13,103 bases of DNA from positions 4,030 to 17,132 of the forward strand of contig CAJTQH010000051.1 of assembly GCA_910578305.1 (NCBI GenBank), read 5' to 3'. The notes below the pieces were generated by a model. It did not search any database. It was given only the letters and a program-made list of their open reading frames with translations, and was not told where the DNA came from. Position 1 is the stretch's first letter; every line of letters starts with the position of its first letter. The translations under genes and the position numbers were made by a program. Below, piece by piece: positions 1-7,476 of the stretch. The stretch comes from an uncultured Muribaculaceae bacterium. GTDB taxonomy: Bacteria; Bacteroidota; Bacteroidia; Bacteroidales; Muribaculaceae.

Positions 1-254
1 CCAACCGCCTGTCAGTCGACTGCGACTGCAACGGCGATCCGGAAGCGCCCAAAATGGGAGATCTCGGCATATTCGCATCACTCGATCCGGTGGCTCTTGA
101 CCGTGCATGTGTAGATGCCGTATTCAATAGTAATGATCCCGGGAAAAGAGATCTCATCGAACGTATAAACTCACGTCATGGTACCCATCTGCTCGATGCC
201 GCAGAAAAACTTGGAGTAGGATCTCAGAAATACCGACTTGTGGTCATCGAATAA
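1..254 (+). CDS. DUF362-family iron-sulfur protein, C-terminal part (5' end outside window)
   Basis: The reading frame is open from base 3 to the TAA at 252-254 and gives 83 residues of a protein that starts outside the window. Visible motifs are SVDCDCNGDPE, then MGDLGIFASLDPVALDRACV, matching the C-terminal part of DUF362 proteins (usual form: CDC...PDIGILAS.DPVAIDQA). Family knowledge: full-length members usually carry a DUF362 domain with a 4Fe-4S ferredoxin-like insert; their substrate is not generally established, and the cluster-binding part is not visible here. The last ~25 residues are an ordinary charged tail. The gene converges on metY with 84 nt between the stop codons, and a strong palindromic terminator lies in that gap. 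The family call rests on a short but distinctive stretch. Confidence 0.82.
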   Translation, partial: NRLSVDCDCNGDPEAPKMGDLGIFASLDPVALDRACVDAVFNSNDPGKRDLIERINSRHGTHLLDAAEKLGVGSQKYRLVVIE

Positions 255-278
255 CAACACCCGACATATCATATACAG

Positions 279-316
279 CATCCCCGCCGGCGACTCATGA
301 GTTGCCGGCGGGGATG
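279..316. terminator. Bidirectional intrinsic terminator between convergent genes
   Basis: A 38-nt near-perfect palindrome: the left arm CATCCCCGCCGGCGACTCA pairs with the right arm TGAGTTGCCGGCGGGGATG, and the only non-Watson-Crick position is a G-T wobble. It lies 24 nt after the stop of the DUF362 gene and 22 nt before the stop of metY on the other strand, the usual place for a shared terminator. Neither side has a long U-tract, so termination by a GC-rich hairpin alone is inferred. Confidence 0.75.
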
Positions 317-338
317 TAACTTATGTACTACCAAAATC

Positions 339-1622
339 TCAGCCTATTGCATCAAGAGCCTGCCTGAGATCCGTCAGTATATCATCTATACCTTCGATTC
401 CAACTGACAGACGTATGAGATCCGGTGCTATACCGGCATCGCGTAGCTGCTCCTCCGAAAGCTGACGATGGGTATGGCTCGCCGGGTGCAGCACACAGCT
501 TCGGGCATCAGCCACATGAGTGGCAATCGAAATGAGTTTAAGCGAATCCATAAACCGCACAGCCGTATCACGGTCGCCTTTAAGTCCGAAACACAGCACA
601 CCACAACTACCATTAGGAAGATATCGCACGGCCAGGGCATGGTCGCGATTGTCTTCGAGGCCTGGAAAACTGACCCAGGCCACACGCTCGTCAGCCTGCA
701 GAAAACGAGCTACAGCCAAGGCATTTTCGCAATGACGGGGCATGCGCAGATGCAATGTCTCAAGACCGAGATTCAGAAGGAACGAGTTCTGCGGACTTGG
801 AGTAGAGCCAAGATCGCGCATAAGTTGTGCGGTGAGCTTTACGGCATAAGCGCATTTACCGAACGTTTTAGTGTAAGTAAGTCCGTGATAAGATGCGTCG
901 GGTCGCGTCAGTCCGGGATATTTGTCGGCATTTGCCTCCCAGTCAAATATGCCACCGTCTACAATCACACCGCCCACTTGTGTAGCATGTCCGTCCATAT
1001 ACTTTGTGGTGGAGTGAGTGATAATGTCCGCGCCCCATTCGAGCGGACGACAATTGACAGGAGTGGCAAATGTATTGTCGACAATCAAAGGAACACCCAC
1101 ACTATGCGCCAGACGCGCAAACCGCTCTATGTCAAGGACACGGCATCCGGGATTGGAAATTGTCTCTCCGAAGAATGCACGTGTATTGGGACGTACAGCT
1201 GCCAATATCTCCTCATCGGTAGCGTCAGGCGATACAAAAGTACATTCTATGCCAAGTTTAGGCAGAGTCACACCAAACAGATTGTATGTTCCGCCATATA
1301 TTTCATTCGAGGAAATGATGTGCGAACCGGCCTCGCATATATTGAACACAGCATAGAAATTGGCTGCCTGACCGCTTGATGTAAGCATTGCGGCCACTCC
1401 GCCTTCAAGCGCAGCGATCTTTGCCGCCACTGCATCACTGGTGGGATTTTGCAGACGCGTATAGAAATAGCCCTCTTTTTCGAGATCAAAAAGACGAGCC
1501 ATTTCATCTGTATTTTCATATTTAAACGTGGTGCTCTGGATTATGGGCACCTGTCGCGGCTCGCCGTTGCCCGGCTGCCACCCGCCCTGTACACAGATTG
1601 TGTCAATTGATTGTTGTTTCAT
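339..1622 (-). CDS. metY: O-acetylhomoserine sulfhydrylase (O-acetylhomoserine aminocarboxypropyltransferase)
   Basis: A 427-residue Cys/Met-metabolism PLP enzyme (fold type I). Known role of the family: makes homocysteine from O-acetylhomoserine and sulfide in the cytoplasm (direct sulfhydrylation route to methionine). Visible motifs: FYTRLQNPT near residues 53-61 (PLP phosphate region), SSGQAANFY around 82-90, VDNTFATP with the pyridine-binding Asp at 182, HSTTKYMDGH with the Schiff-base Lys at 207, and the C-terminal LHPASHTHRQLS and IRLSVGIE blocks. Length and block spacing match MetY better than the shorter (~380-400 aa) MetB/MetC enzymes. The start is set at MKQQS. The in-frame ATG at 1655 lies upstream of the likely -7 box (1643-1650) and would not be transcribed. 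The gene is divergent from the DUF3737-MATE-MalY operon. The leader is only about 15 nt, too short for a SAM riboswitch. Confidence 0.92.
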   Translation of the reverse strand: MKQQSIDTICVQGGWQPGNGEPRQVPIIQSTTFKYENTDEMARLFDLEKEGYFYTRLQNPTSDAVAAKIAALEGGVAAMLTSSGQAANFYAVFNICEAGSHIISSNEIYGGTYNLFGVTLPKLGIECTFVSPDATDEEILAAVRPNTRAFFGETISNPGCRVLDIERFARLAHSVGVPLIVDNTFATPVNCRPLEWGADIITHSTTKYMDGHATQVGGVIVDGGIFDWEANADKYPGLTRPDASYHGLTYTKTFGKCAYAVKLTAQLMRDLGSTPSPQNSFLLNLGLETLHLRMPRHCENALAVARFLQADERVAWVSFPGLEDNRDHALAVRYLPNGSCGVLCFGLKGDRDTAVRFMDSLKLISIATHVADARSCVLHPASHTHRQLSEEQLRDAGIAPDLIRLSVGIEGIDDILTDLRQALDAIG

Positions 1623-1642
1623 CTTATCAAATATATTTTTTG

Positions 1643-1670
1643 CAAAAATAATCATAAACCACCATTGAAA
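1643..1670 (-). promoter_or_regulatory. Probable metY promoter (Bacteroidetes type)
   Basis: Read on the minus strand, TATTTTTG at 1643-1650 fits the Bacteroidetes -7 consensus TAnnTTTG. A TTTC at about 1666-1669, a weak match to the -33 TTTG, lies at a compatible distance. Transcription would start near 1637, 15 nt before the MKQQS start codon. Confidence 0.5.
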
Positions 1671-1726
1671 GTAATTTTGGTAACAATATATTTAATTCAC
1701 GTATAGCAAATCGATCTTTTATATCG

Positions 1727-1734
1727 TAATTTTG
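1727..1734 (+). promoter_or_regulatory. -7 promoter element for the DUF3737-MATE-MalY operon
   Basis: TAATTTTG is an exact match to TAnnTTTG, 26 nt before the ATG at 1761. No clear -33 TTTG is present at the expected spacing, so an activator may help or the promoter may be weak. A second TAATTTTG on the same strand lies at 1672-1679 and could be an alternative start. Confidence 0.45.
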
Positions 1735-1760
1735 CATCTGAATCAAAACCGATATCAATT

Positions 1761-2618
1761 ATGAAAATCATAGAAAATGCCGAATTTGGCGGCGAACGGC
1801 CTCTGTTTGCATCACACCATCTAAGACTTATTAATGTGACTATACATGCCGGAGAGTCGGCACTGAAAGAATGCAGCGATATCAAAGCCGAACGCTGCCG
1901 CTTTGAGGGAAAGTATCCATTCTGGCATGTCAATGGATTCCATATAAGCGACTGCCTGTTTACCGAAGGCGCACGAGCTGCATTATGGTATTCGCGCGAT
2001 CTGGTAATGAACAACACTCAGGTTCATGCACCCAAGATGTTTCGCGAAATGGATGGTGTGACTCTACGCGATGTGAATATTCCCGATGCTCAGGAAACAC
2101 TGTGGCGCTGCCGAAACGTTGATATCAGGAATGTTACTGTCAAAAACGCCGACTATCTGTTCATGCACAGTGAAAACATACGCATATCCGACTATCGCCA
2201 ACAAGGCAACTATTCATTCCAGTATTGCCGCAATGTGGAGATCCACAATGCAGTGATCGACTCAAAAGACGCATTCTGGAACACAGAAAACGTAACGGTG
2301 TACGACTCCAAACTTACCGGCGAATATCTCGGATGGCATTCAAAGAATCTCACGCTTGTCAACTGCCACATATCAGGCACCCAGCCGCTTTGTTATGCCA
2401 CCGGCCTTGTGATGAAAAACTGTACCATGGATTCCGATGCCGATCTGGCATTTGAGGAAAGTGTTCTTGAAGCCGACATCAAAGGAAGCATTTGCAGCGT
2501 GAAGAACCCCACGTCCGGGCACATAGTGGCCGATGAGATCGGACAGATAATCATAGATGAAAACATCAAGCAGCCCGCCGACTGCGTCATAGAAGAACGG
2601 CGAGTGTCCAAGGTATGA
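1761..2618 (+). CDS. DUF3737 family protein (parallel beta-helix)
   Basis: A 285-residue protein without signal peptide or membrane segments, so probably cytoplasmic. Nearly the whole chain is a series of ~20-residue imperfect repeats, each ending in an aromatic/Trp position followed by a hydrophobic 'xVxIxNxxI' strand (for example YPFWHVNGFHISDCLF, ALWYSRDLVMNNT, ETLWRCRNVDIRN, DAFWNTENVTVYDS, EYLGWHSKNLTLVN). This is the pattern of DUF3737, predicted to form a right-handed parallel beta-helix. Length agrees with the family (~280-290). The biochemical function is unknown to me. It is the first gene of an operon and its stop overlaps the start of the MATE gene by 4 nt (ATGA), indicating translational coupling. 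Association with a pump and a C-S lyase suggests a job in handling a sulfur-containing or toxic metabolite, but this is inference only. Confidence 0.85.
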   Translation: MKIIENAEFGGERPLFASHHLRLINVTIHAGESALKECSDIKAERCRFEGKYPFWHVNGFHISDCLFTEGARAALWYSRDLVMNNTQVHAPKMFREMDGVTLRDVNIPDAQETLWRCRNVDIRNVTVKNADYLFMHSENIRISDYRQQGNYSFQYCRNVEIHNAVIDSKDAFWNTENVTVYDSKLTGEYLGWHSKNLTLVNCHISGTQPLCYATGLVMKNCTMDSDADLAFEESVLEADIKGSICSVKNPTSGHIVADEIGQIIIDENIKQPADCVIEERRVSKV

Positions 2619-4066
2619 CAACCGAACAAAAACTTGACACTGACAGCCTGCTGTCGCTCATACGCGACGGCAAGCCAATGAGCCTGAGACAACAACTCAG
2701 GCTCACGGCGTTATTGAGTTTTCCGGCTATAATGGCCCAGCTTTCTGCCATAGCCATGCAATATATCGATGCGTCTATGGTGGGCAGCCTCGGAGCCGGA
2801 TCCTCGGCAGCGATAGGACTTGTATCGACCTCTACATGGCTCTTCTGGGGACTGCTCAGCGCTGCCGCCACCGGATTTTCAGTACAGGTGGCACATAAAG
2901 TCGGAGCATCCGACTTTAAAGACGCACGCAAAATACTCCGACAGTCATTCACTGCCATGCTGCTGTTTAGCGGAGCCCTCGCACTACTGGGCATGGGCAT
3001 TAGCCCGTTTTTACCTTCGTGGCTCAGAGGCGATGCGGCCATTCATCAAGAAGCATCGGGATATTTCTTCATTTTTTCACTGTTTCTGCCGGCTCTTCAG
3101 CTCAATTTTCTTGCCGGAGCCATGTTGCGCTGTGCGGGAAACATGAGGGTGCCGAGTATGCTCAATGCACTCATGTGTGTAATGGATGTGATATTTAACT
3201 TCATGTTCATATTTCCATCAAGAGAGATACATCTGCTGGGATCGTCCTGGCACCTATGGGGTGCCGGACTCGGTGTGGAGGGTGCCGCATTGGGCACAGT
3301 TCTTGCCGAGACAATCACTGCCTCACTCATGATGTGGTATCTATGTCGGAAATCATCAATGTTAAGACTTGTGGGCGAGCATGGAAGTTACAGACTGCGT
3401 CGCACAACATCGGTCAAGGCTCTGCGTATCGGCCTGCCTATCGGACTCGAACATGCCGCGATATGCAGCGCACAGATACTGATAACGGTCATTGTAGCGC
3501 CGCTGGGAGTAGTTGCGATCGCCGCCAATGCGTTTGCCATCATAGCTGAAAGTCTGTGTTACATGCCCGGCTATGGCATCGCAGAGGCTGCCACAACGCT
3601 TGCAGGCCAAAGCCTCGGAGCGGGTCGTATGCGGCTGTTAAGGCGCTTCGGCAACATAACTGTATTGTCGGGCATGGCCATAATGGGCATAATGGGGATG
3701 GCGCTTTATGTATTTGCCCCGCAGATCATAGGCGTCATGAGTCCGGTGGACGACATACGTGTGCTCGGAACCGACATATTACGCATTGAGGCATGGGCCG
3801 AACCTATGTTTGCAGCCGCCATCGTGACCTATGGTTTTTTCGTAGGCATGGGTCGTACTGTGGTACCGAGCGTGGTGAATCTGGTGAGCATCTGGGGTAT
3901 ACGTCTCACCATGGCTGCATGGCTCGCCCCTACTCTCGGTCTTCGTGGTGTGTGGCTGGCGATGTGCGTGGAGTTGAGCTTCCGCGGAGCAATGTTCCTC
4001 GTGCTGCTGTGGCGCGGCAATTGGCGTCATGAAAAAGATAAAACAATACTAAATTCTGTGATATGA
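2615..4066 (+). CDS. MATE family efflux transporter (NorM/DinF-like)
   Basis: A 483-residue inner-membrane protein with about 12 hydrophobic segments arranged as two homologous halves. Family motifs: first half FPAIMAQLSAIAMQYIDASM with GSLGAGSSAAIGL (residues 57-69); second half IGLPIGLEHA and TLAGQSLGAGR (about 327-337). The family exports cationic drugs or metabolites using a sodium or proton gradient; substrate cannot be deduced here. The start at 2615 gives a 4-nt overlap with the DUF3737 stop and keeps a cytoplasmic N-terminal stretch of ~25 residues before the first helix. The end overlaps the next gene. Length is slightly above the usual 440-460 because of the N-terminal extension and a charged C-terminal tail. 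Confidence 0.92.
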   Translation: MTTEQKLDTDSLLSLIRDGKPMSLRQQLRLTALLSFPAIMAQLSAIAMQYIDASMVGSLGAGSSAAIGLVSTSTWLFWGLLSAAATGFSVQVAHKVGASDFKDARKILRQSFTAMLLFSGALALLGMGISPFLPSWLRGDAAIHQEASGYFFIFSLFLPALQLNFLAGAMLRCAGNMRVPSMLNALMCVMDVIFNFMFIFPSREIHLLGSSWHLWGAGLGVEGAALGTVLAETITASLMMWYLCRKSSMLRLVGEHGSYRLRRTTSVKALRIGLPIGLEHAAICSAQILITVIVAPLGVVAIAANAFAIIAESLCYMPGYGIAEAATTLAGQSLGAGRMRLLRRFGNITVLSGMAIMGIMGMALYVFAPQIIGVMSPVDDIRVLGTDILRIEAWAEPMFAAAIVTYGFFVGMGRTVVPSVVNLVSIWGIRLTMAAWLAPTLGLRGVWLAMCVELSFRGAMFLVLLWRGNWRHEKDKTILNSVI

Positions 4067-5247
4067 TGAATTTTGACTTTGACTCCCAGGTAAACAGACT
4101 TGGAAGCGGATCTTACAAATGGGATTCACACGAAGAGTCCGACGTATTGCCTATGTGGGTGGCCGACATGGATTTCCGCACAGCCCCTCCGATTATCGAG
4201 GCTCTTCGCCGAAGAGTCGAGCATGGTGTTTTCGGCTACACATACGTACCCAACGAATACTACGATTCGGTTATTCGTTGGTTTGGCGACCGTCATGGCT
4301 GGGACATCAAAAGAGAGTGGTTTATATATACCTCCGGGGTAGTACCGGCTCTTTCAGCCATAATCAAAGCCCTTGCTGAACCGGGCAACAAAGTAATTGC
4401 TCAGACTCCGGCCTACAATTGCTTCTTTTCGTCGATACGCAACAACGGGTGCGAACTCGCACCAAACGACCTGATCTATCGCGATGGGACATACACAATC
4501 GACTACAACAACCTTGAAATGCTGGCCTCGGATCCCAAAGCCAAAATCTTGTTGCTCTGCAATCCTCACAATCCAAGCGGCAGAGTGTGGACACCTGAAG
4601 AACTGAGGCGTATCGGAGAGATCTGCATGAGACATGGAGTGACAGTAGTGGCCGACGAAATTCATTGCGAACTTGTGTATCCGCCGCACCGCTACACTCC
4701 TTACGGATCTTTAGGTGAGGAATATCGCGCCACGTCGGTCAGCTGCGTTTCGCCGAGCAAGGCATTCAACACAGCCGGCCTGCAAATTGCCGACATCATT
4801 ACGGCCAACGACTCGATGCGCCGCCGCATCGACCGTGCCATAAACATCAATGAAGTATGCGATGTCAATCCATTTGGCGTCGTGGCCACAATAGCAGCAT
4901 ATAACGAAGGTCTGCCATGGCTCAACGCTCTTAATGAATATCTTTACGGCAACTACTGCATGCTCGTCGATGAATTGGGTCGCAACGTACCATTTGTTCG
5001 GGTAGTCCCTCTCGAAGGCACATATCTGGCATGGATCGATGTAAAGTCCACAGGCACACCGTGTGAAACGATCTGCGACATGCTCCTGCGCGACGAACAT
5101 CTGCGCCTCAATCCCGGCACAATGTACGGTTCAGGTGGTGAAGGGTTTCTCCGTCTGAATCTTGCAGCACCACGTTCGGTAGTGGCCGATGCCGTATCAA
5201 GACTCATACGATTGTTAACTAAAATCGCACCCCATCAACAATTTTAA
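4063..5247 (+). CDS. MalY/PatB family PLP-dependent aminotransferase / cystathionine beta-lyase
   Basis: A 394-residue fold-type I PLP enzyme. Known activity of the MalY/PatB group: C-S beta-lyase, splitting cystathionine or cysteine conjugates to pyruvate, ammonia and a thiol. Motifs: LPMWVADMDFRTAPPI (residues 29-44), FGYTYVP, NPHNPSGRVW (167-176), VADEIHCELVY with the PLP-N1 Asp at 198, and SPSKAFNTAGLQ with the Schiff-base Lys at 233; the C-terminal FLRLNLAAPR holds the carboxylate-binding Arg. Two adjacent start codons exist (4063 and 4066). 4063 gives the ATGA overlap with the MATE stop; 4066 would give abutting genes. It is the last gene of the operon, opposite metY, so both sides of the intergenic region concern thiol/methionine metabolism. 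The exact substrate (cystathionine, a Cys conjugate, or another) is not decided by sequence. Confidence 0.9.
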   Translation: MMNFDFDSQVNRLGSGSYKWDSHEESDVLPMWVADMDFRTAPPIIEALRRRVEHGVFGYTYVPNEYYDSVIRWFGDRHGWDIKREWFIYTSGVVPALSAIIKALAEPGNKVIAQTPAYNCFFSSIRNNGCELAPNDLIYRDGTYTIDYNNLEMLASDPKAKILLLCNPHNPSGRVWTPEELRRIGEICMRHGVTVVADEIHCELVYPPHRYTPYGSLGEEYRATSVSCVSPSKAFNTAGLQIADIITANDSMRRRIDRAININEVCDVNPFGVVATIAAYNEGLPWLNALNEYLYGNYCMLVDELGRNVPFVRVVPLEGTYLAWIDVKSTGTPCETICDMLLRDEHLRLNPGTMYGSGGEGFLRLNLAAPRSVVADAVSRLIRLLTKIAPHQQF

Positions 5248-5499
5248 AAACCGGTTCGAAAACTCATATTTATCATATCGCACAAATTTCATTACCTTGT
5301 CGGCATTATGTCGGAGCTTGTATATCTTTCCGATATCCGCAAAAAGATAATCTCCGCCAAGAAGATTGAATCGCTCACGCTTCAATCCGTCACCGTGCGC
5401 CATGGCGACCCCATAACACGTGTGGAAGTCCGATGGTAGTATATTCGAACTCCGAAATCGTATCTCCCTGCGATACATTTTTTACGGAGGTTTGAGGAA
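5248..5499. other. Gene-poor stretch after the C-S lyase; possible small or relic reading frames
   Basis: No gene can be assigned with confidence. On the minus strand, 5215-5478 is open for 87 codons (includes GGDYLFADIGKIYKL and VMKFVRYDKYEF), has coding-like codon use and overlaps the 3' end of the C-S lyase by 33 nt. On the plus strand, 5308-5439 is open for 43 codons (MSELVYLSDIRKKI...). Both cannot be real across the same bases. The minus-strand frame is directly preceded by another open minus-strand frame that runs through repeat copy A (5390-5686), so this could be a degenerate gene. I recognise neither product. No hairpin terminator with a U-tract is visible after 5247. Confidence 0.3.
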
Positions 5500-5611
5500 C
5501 GCAAAGATACTTTCCTTCGGCGAGTGCCGCAAGATTCGCGACTGCTGCATCTTGCGCGTCAACGACTGCGAAGTATTCCTTTGATATTCCGCTGAAAATG
5601 CGTAACTTTGC
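5500..5611 (+). repeat. 112-nt promoter-bearing repeat, copy A
   Basis: Runs from CGCAAAGATACTTTCC to TAACTTTGC and is co-linear, without indels, with copies at 6498-6609 and 7477-7588. The invariant core is the block starting GGCGAGTGCCGCAAGATTCG, continuing through GACTGCTGCAT. By eye it differs from copy C at about 13 positions, most of them in the spacer between the promoter boxes. The 3' end carries a full promoter. Confidence 0.85.
5580..5610 (+). promoter_or_regulatory. Promoter of the 5634 gene, inside repeat copy A
   Basis: -33 TTTG at 5580-5583, a 19-nt spacer, then -7 TAACTTTG at 5603-5610: a full match to the Bacteroidetes consensus. Predicted transcription start is about 5615, 19 nt before the ATG at 5634. 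Confidence 0.7.
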
Positions 5612-5633
5612 TATGATCAAACTCACTCCGATT

Positions 5634-6338
5634 ATGCAAAAGATATTCACTGTTATATTACTTTTAATATCTGCTGCTTTCTCCATTAAAGCTGTCGATA
5701 GTAAAGCTGCCGATTCATTGGAAATATATTATGATGGCATTTACGCCGTTGATTGGTCTGTAAATGTATATCCTGTTGCTGATATACTTTTTTTCGATGA
5801 TTCCAGTATATCAGATATCCTTGATGTGCTTGATTGTCGACAAAAAGGGCCTTCGCAGAAAAGAATTCTTGCAGATGATGGCATTAGGCTATTATGGCAT
5901 TATTTTGACGTTTCATTTGAAAATGCTCTAAACTTTAAAAGCGAATTAGAAAAAGTTGATTTGCCTGATGGCTATAAGTGGGGCTTTGGCTTTTATGAGA
6001 CTGAAAAACAAGAATTGGCTTTGATTATTGCTATATGTAAATTGAACTCGGCATTTAGTGATACCATCTATCAAGCCTTTCTTGAAGAAAATGTTTTTGG
6101 AAAACCGTCTGTCAGATTTAATTTTCGACAAGGTGAATCCGAAGAACCATTAGATGAATACAGGAGATACAAGAAACAATCCAATCATTTGTTATTTGAA
6201 ATTAACGGCTGGTTGTTCTCTTATTCGCAAATAAAAGATAATGATGGCTCGATAACCATTGATTATGTACCTCGCTTCATTTTAGAAAAACTTTATAAAT
6301 CGCCTCGCTTTGACGTACCGGAATTGATAGCTGAATAA
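5634..6338 (+). CDS. Exported protein of unknown function
   Basis: 234 residues, not recognised. The first 20 residues (MQKIFTVILLLISAAFSIKA) form a signal peptide with no lipobox Cys, so export to the periplasm or outer surface is expected. The mature part is acidic and mixed alpha/beta in character, with several aromatic-rich stretches (YKWGFGFYE, HLLFEINGWLFSYSQ) and no Cys-rich or catalytic signature. The start is chosen from promoter position: in-frame ATGs at 5598 and 5613 lie upstream of or at the predicted transcription start, while 5634 leaves a short leader like that of the sister gene at 6633. Codon use and base composition are AT-richer than in the genes before 5247, suggesting a separate history. 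It is followed by another copy of the promoter repeat, so each gene of this trio is probably its own transcript. Confidence 0.72.
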   Translation: MQKIFTVILLLISAAFSIKAVDSKAADSLEIYYDGIYAVDWSVNVYPVADILFFDDSSISDILDVLDCRQKGPSQKRILADDGIRLLWHYFDVSFENALNFKSELEKVDLPDGYKWGFGFYETEKQELALIIAICKLNSAFSDTIYQAFLEENVFGKPSVRFNFRQGESEEPLDEYRRYKKQSNHLLFEINGWLFSYSQIKDNDGSITIDYVPRFILEKLYKSPRFDVPELIAE

Positions 6339-6497
6339 GCGGTTTTTCGCGCACCTTATACAGTCCACAACTTCGCTGCATAAATCAACAAGTTATGGAC
6401 TTTTCTTTTTCCGACCTAAATTTCAACTCCGTCGTTATTGACACCGTCGCTATGCTTTCAAGCATAGAAACGCTTCCGGGCTTCGAGGCTCGCGCAG
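6339..6497. other. Intergenic segment before repeat copy B
   Basis: Holds no gene. Its first ~35 nt resemble the bases after the next gene (7398 onward): both have a G/C-rich start, TTTTTC or TTTTC, then CGCAC and AGT.CA, and both later read TTA..GGACTT. This suggests the duplicated module includes 3' flanks as well as the 112-nt repeat. A small hairpin (CTATGCT-TTCA-AGCATAG) lies at 6450-6467. Confidence 0.4.
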
Positions 6498-6609
6498 CGT
6501 TAAGCCGCTTTCCTCCGGCGAGTGCCGCAAGATTCGCGACTGCTGCATCTTCCGCGTCAATGACTTCGAAGTATTCCTTTGAGACCTCCACGAAAATGAA
6601 TAACTTTGC
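6498..6609 (+). repeat. 112-nt promoter-bearing repeat, copy B
   Basis: Same length and register as copies A and C. About 11 differences from copy C by eye, clustered at the extreme 5' end (CGTTAAGCCGC instead of CGCAAAGATAC). The bases just upstream (GCGCAGCG at 6492-6499) are also shared with copy C (7471-7478), extending that pairwise homology leftward. Confidence 0.85.
6578..6608 (+). promoter_or_regulatory. Promoter of the 6633 gene, inside repeat copy B
   Basis: -33 TTTG at 6578-6581, a 19-nt spacer, then -7 TAACTTTG at 6601-6608. The start codon at 6633 follows 24 nt after the -7 box. Confidence 0.7.
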
Positions 6610-6632
6610 ACCTAAATCCAAATAGGTTTTAG

Positions 6633-7397
6633 ATGCAGAAATTTTTTATACTCCTGTTCTCAATATTTATAGCCTGCGTTTCATATGCGCAGTCCTATTC
6701 AATTACCGGATGGGTTACTGACTACAACGGCTCTCCTGTGGATTCTTGTTCTATAATAATATACAATCCTGATTTTTCCGAAGCCCTTGAAACTTTAAGT
6801 GATGCCAACGGGTATTATAGACTTGACAGTGTTCCAAAAGGTCGATACGCGGCAATAGCCGCTATGCGTGTTAATGAATATCCAAGAATGCGACAGGTGC
6901 CCCTTGAGGACATGAAACTTGAATTTTGGGCGTGGAATGTCATTCTTGACAATGACTTGACTCTGAATATTCGTTATGACAAGATGGAACTTTACGGCAC
7001 AAAAGCATTCTTTGAATATGGTGGACGACAAGAACTTCTAATTTACACTCGACCAATGAGTGTAACAAAGGTTATCCGTGATCCGAACTTTATGGATAAA
7101 ACAGCGCAAGAGAAAAGCACGAATGTAACTGTTGCTCCACAACATATTGATTTCAAAGTGTATGTTGATGGTAATCCTATAGATGTATTGTCGGTTCAGC
7201 ATTTATCACTACCTAATACAAATGGCAATAGTATAAACGATGATTGCTATTTGATTCAGACTTATCTTCCCAATGATATCTATTCTCACTTTGAGAGACC
7301 ATACGAAATCCGAGTAATAGGACACAATAAAGAATTTGACGAATGGGGTGAATGCGTTTATTATCTCGAAGTTTCTCAATATGACCGAATACACTGA
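6633..7397 (+). CDS. Exported protein with N-terminal carboxypeptidase-regulatory-like domain
   Basis: 254 residues. Residues 1-19 are a signal peptide (MQKFFILLFSIFIACVSYA, cleavage before QS). The Cys at 15 sits in FIAC, a poor lipobox, so a lipoprotein is possible but less likely. Residues ~21-95 (SITGWVTDYNGSPVDSCSII, then DANGYYRLDSVPKGRY) have the pattern of a CarboxypepD_reg-like beta-sandwich: G.V.D..G.P...., then D..G.Y.L..VP.G.Y. Family knowledge: such domains are common at the N-terminus of Bacteroidetes surface proteins and serve structural or binding roles. The remaining ~155 residues, rich in aromatic and acidic residues, are not recognised. The 5' part is duplicated as a truncated copy at 7612. 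It is transcribed from the promoter in repeat copy B. Confidence 0.75.
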   Translation: MQKFFILLFSIFIACVSYAQSYSITGWVTDYNGSPVDSCSIIIYNPDFSEALETLSDANGYYRLDSVPKGRYAAIAAMRVNEYPRMRQVPLEDMKLEFWAWNVILDNDLTLNIRYDKMELYGTKAFFEYGGRQELLIYTRPMSVTKVIRDPNFMDKTAQEKSTNVTVAPQHIDFKVYVDGNPIDVLSVQHLSLPNTNGNSINDDCYLIQTYLPNDIYSHFERPYEIRVIGHNKEFDEWGECVYYLEVSQYDRIH

Positions 7398-7476
7398 ATA
7401 GCGTCTTTTCACGCACTGCACGCAGTTCATTAACACCCAAACATAGAACTTATTACGGACTTCAAGACCAGCGCAG

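Noticed and set aside
468..1379. Long open frame (303 codons) on the plus strand
   Set aside because: Lies wholly antisense to metY, which has full family motifs; the plus-strand translation is rich in Cys, His, Arg and Ser with no domain pattern.
1623..1760. Possible SAM riboswitch upstream of metY
   Set aside because: The predicted transcript leader is only about 15 nt and no conserved riboswitch helices are seen; the rest of the gap is promoter for both directions.
2587..3042. Minus-strand 151-codon frame
   Set aside because: Antisense to the MATE gene; no recognisable motif, explained as a shadow.
5598..5633. Earlier start codons for the gene placed at 5634
   Set aside because: The ATGs at 5598 and 5613 fall before or at the predicted transcription start, and the signal peptide begins properly at 5634, as in the sister gene.
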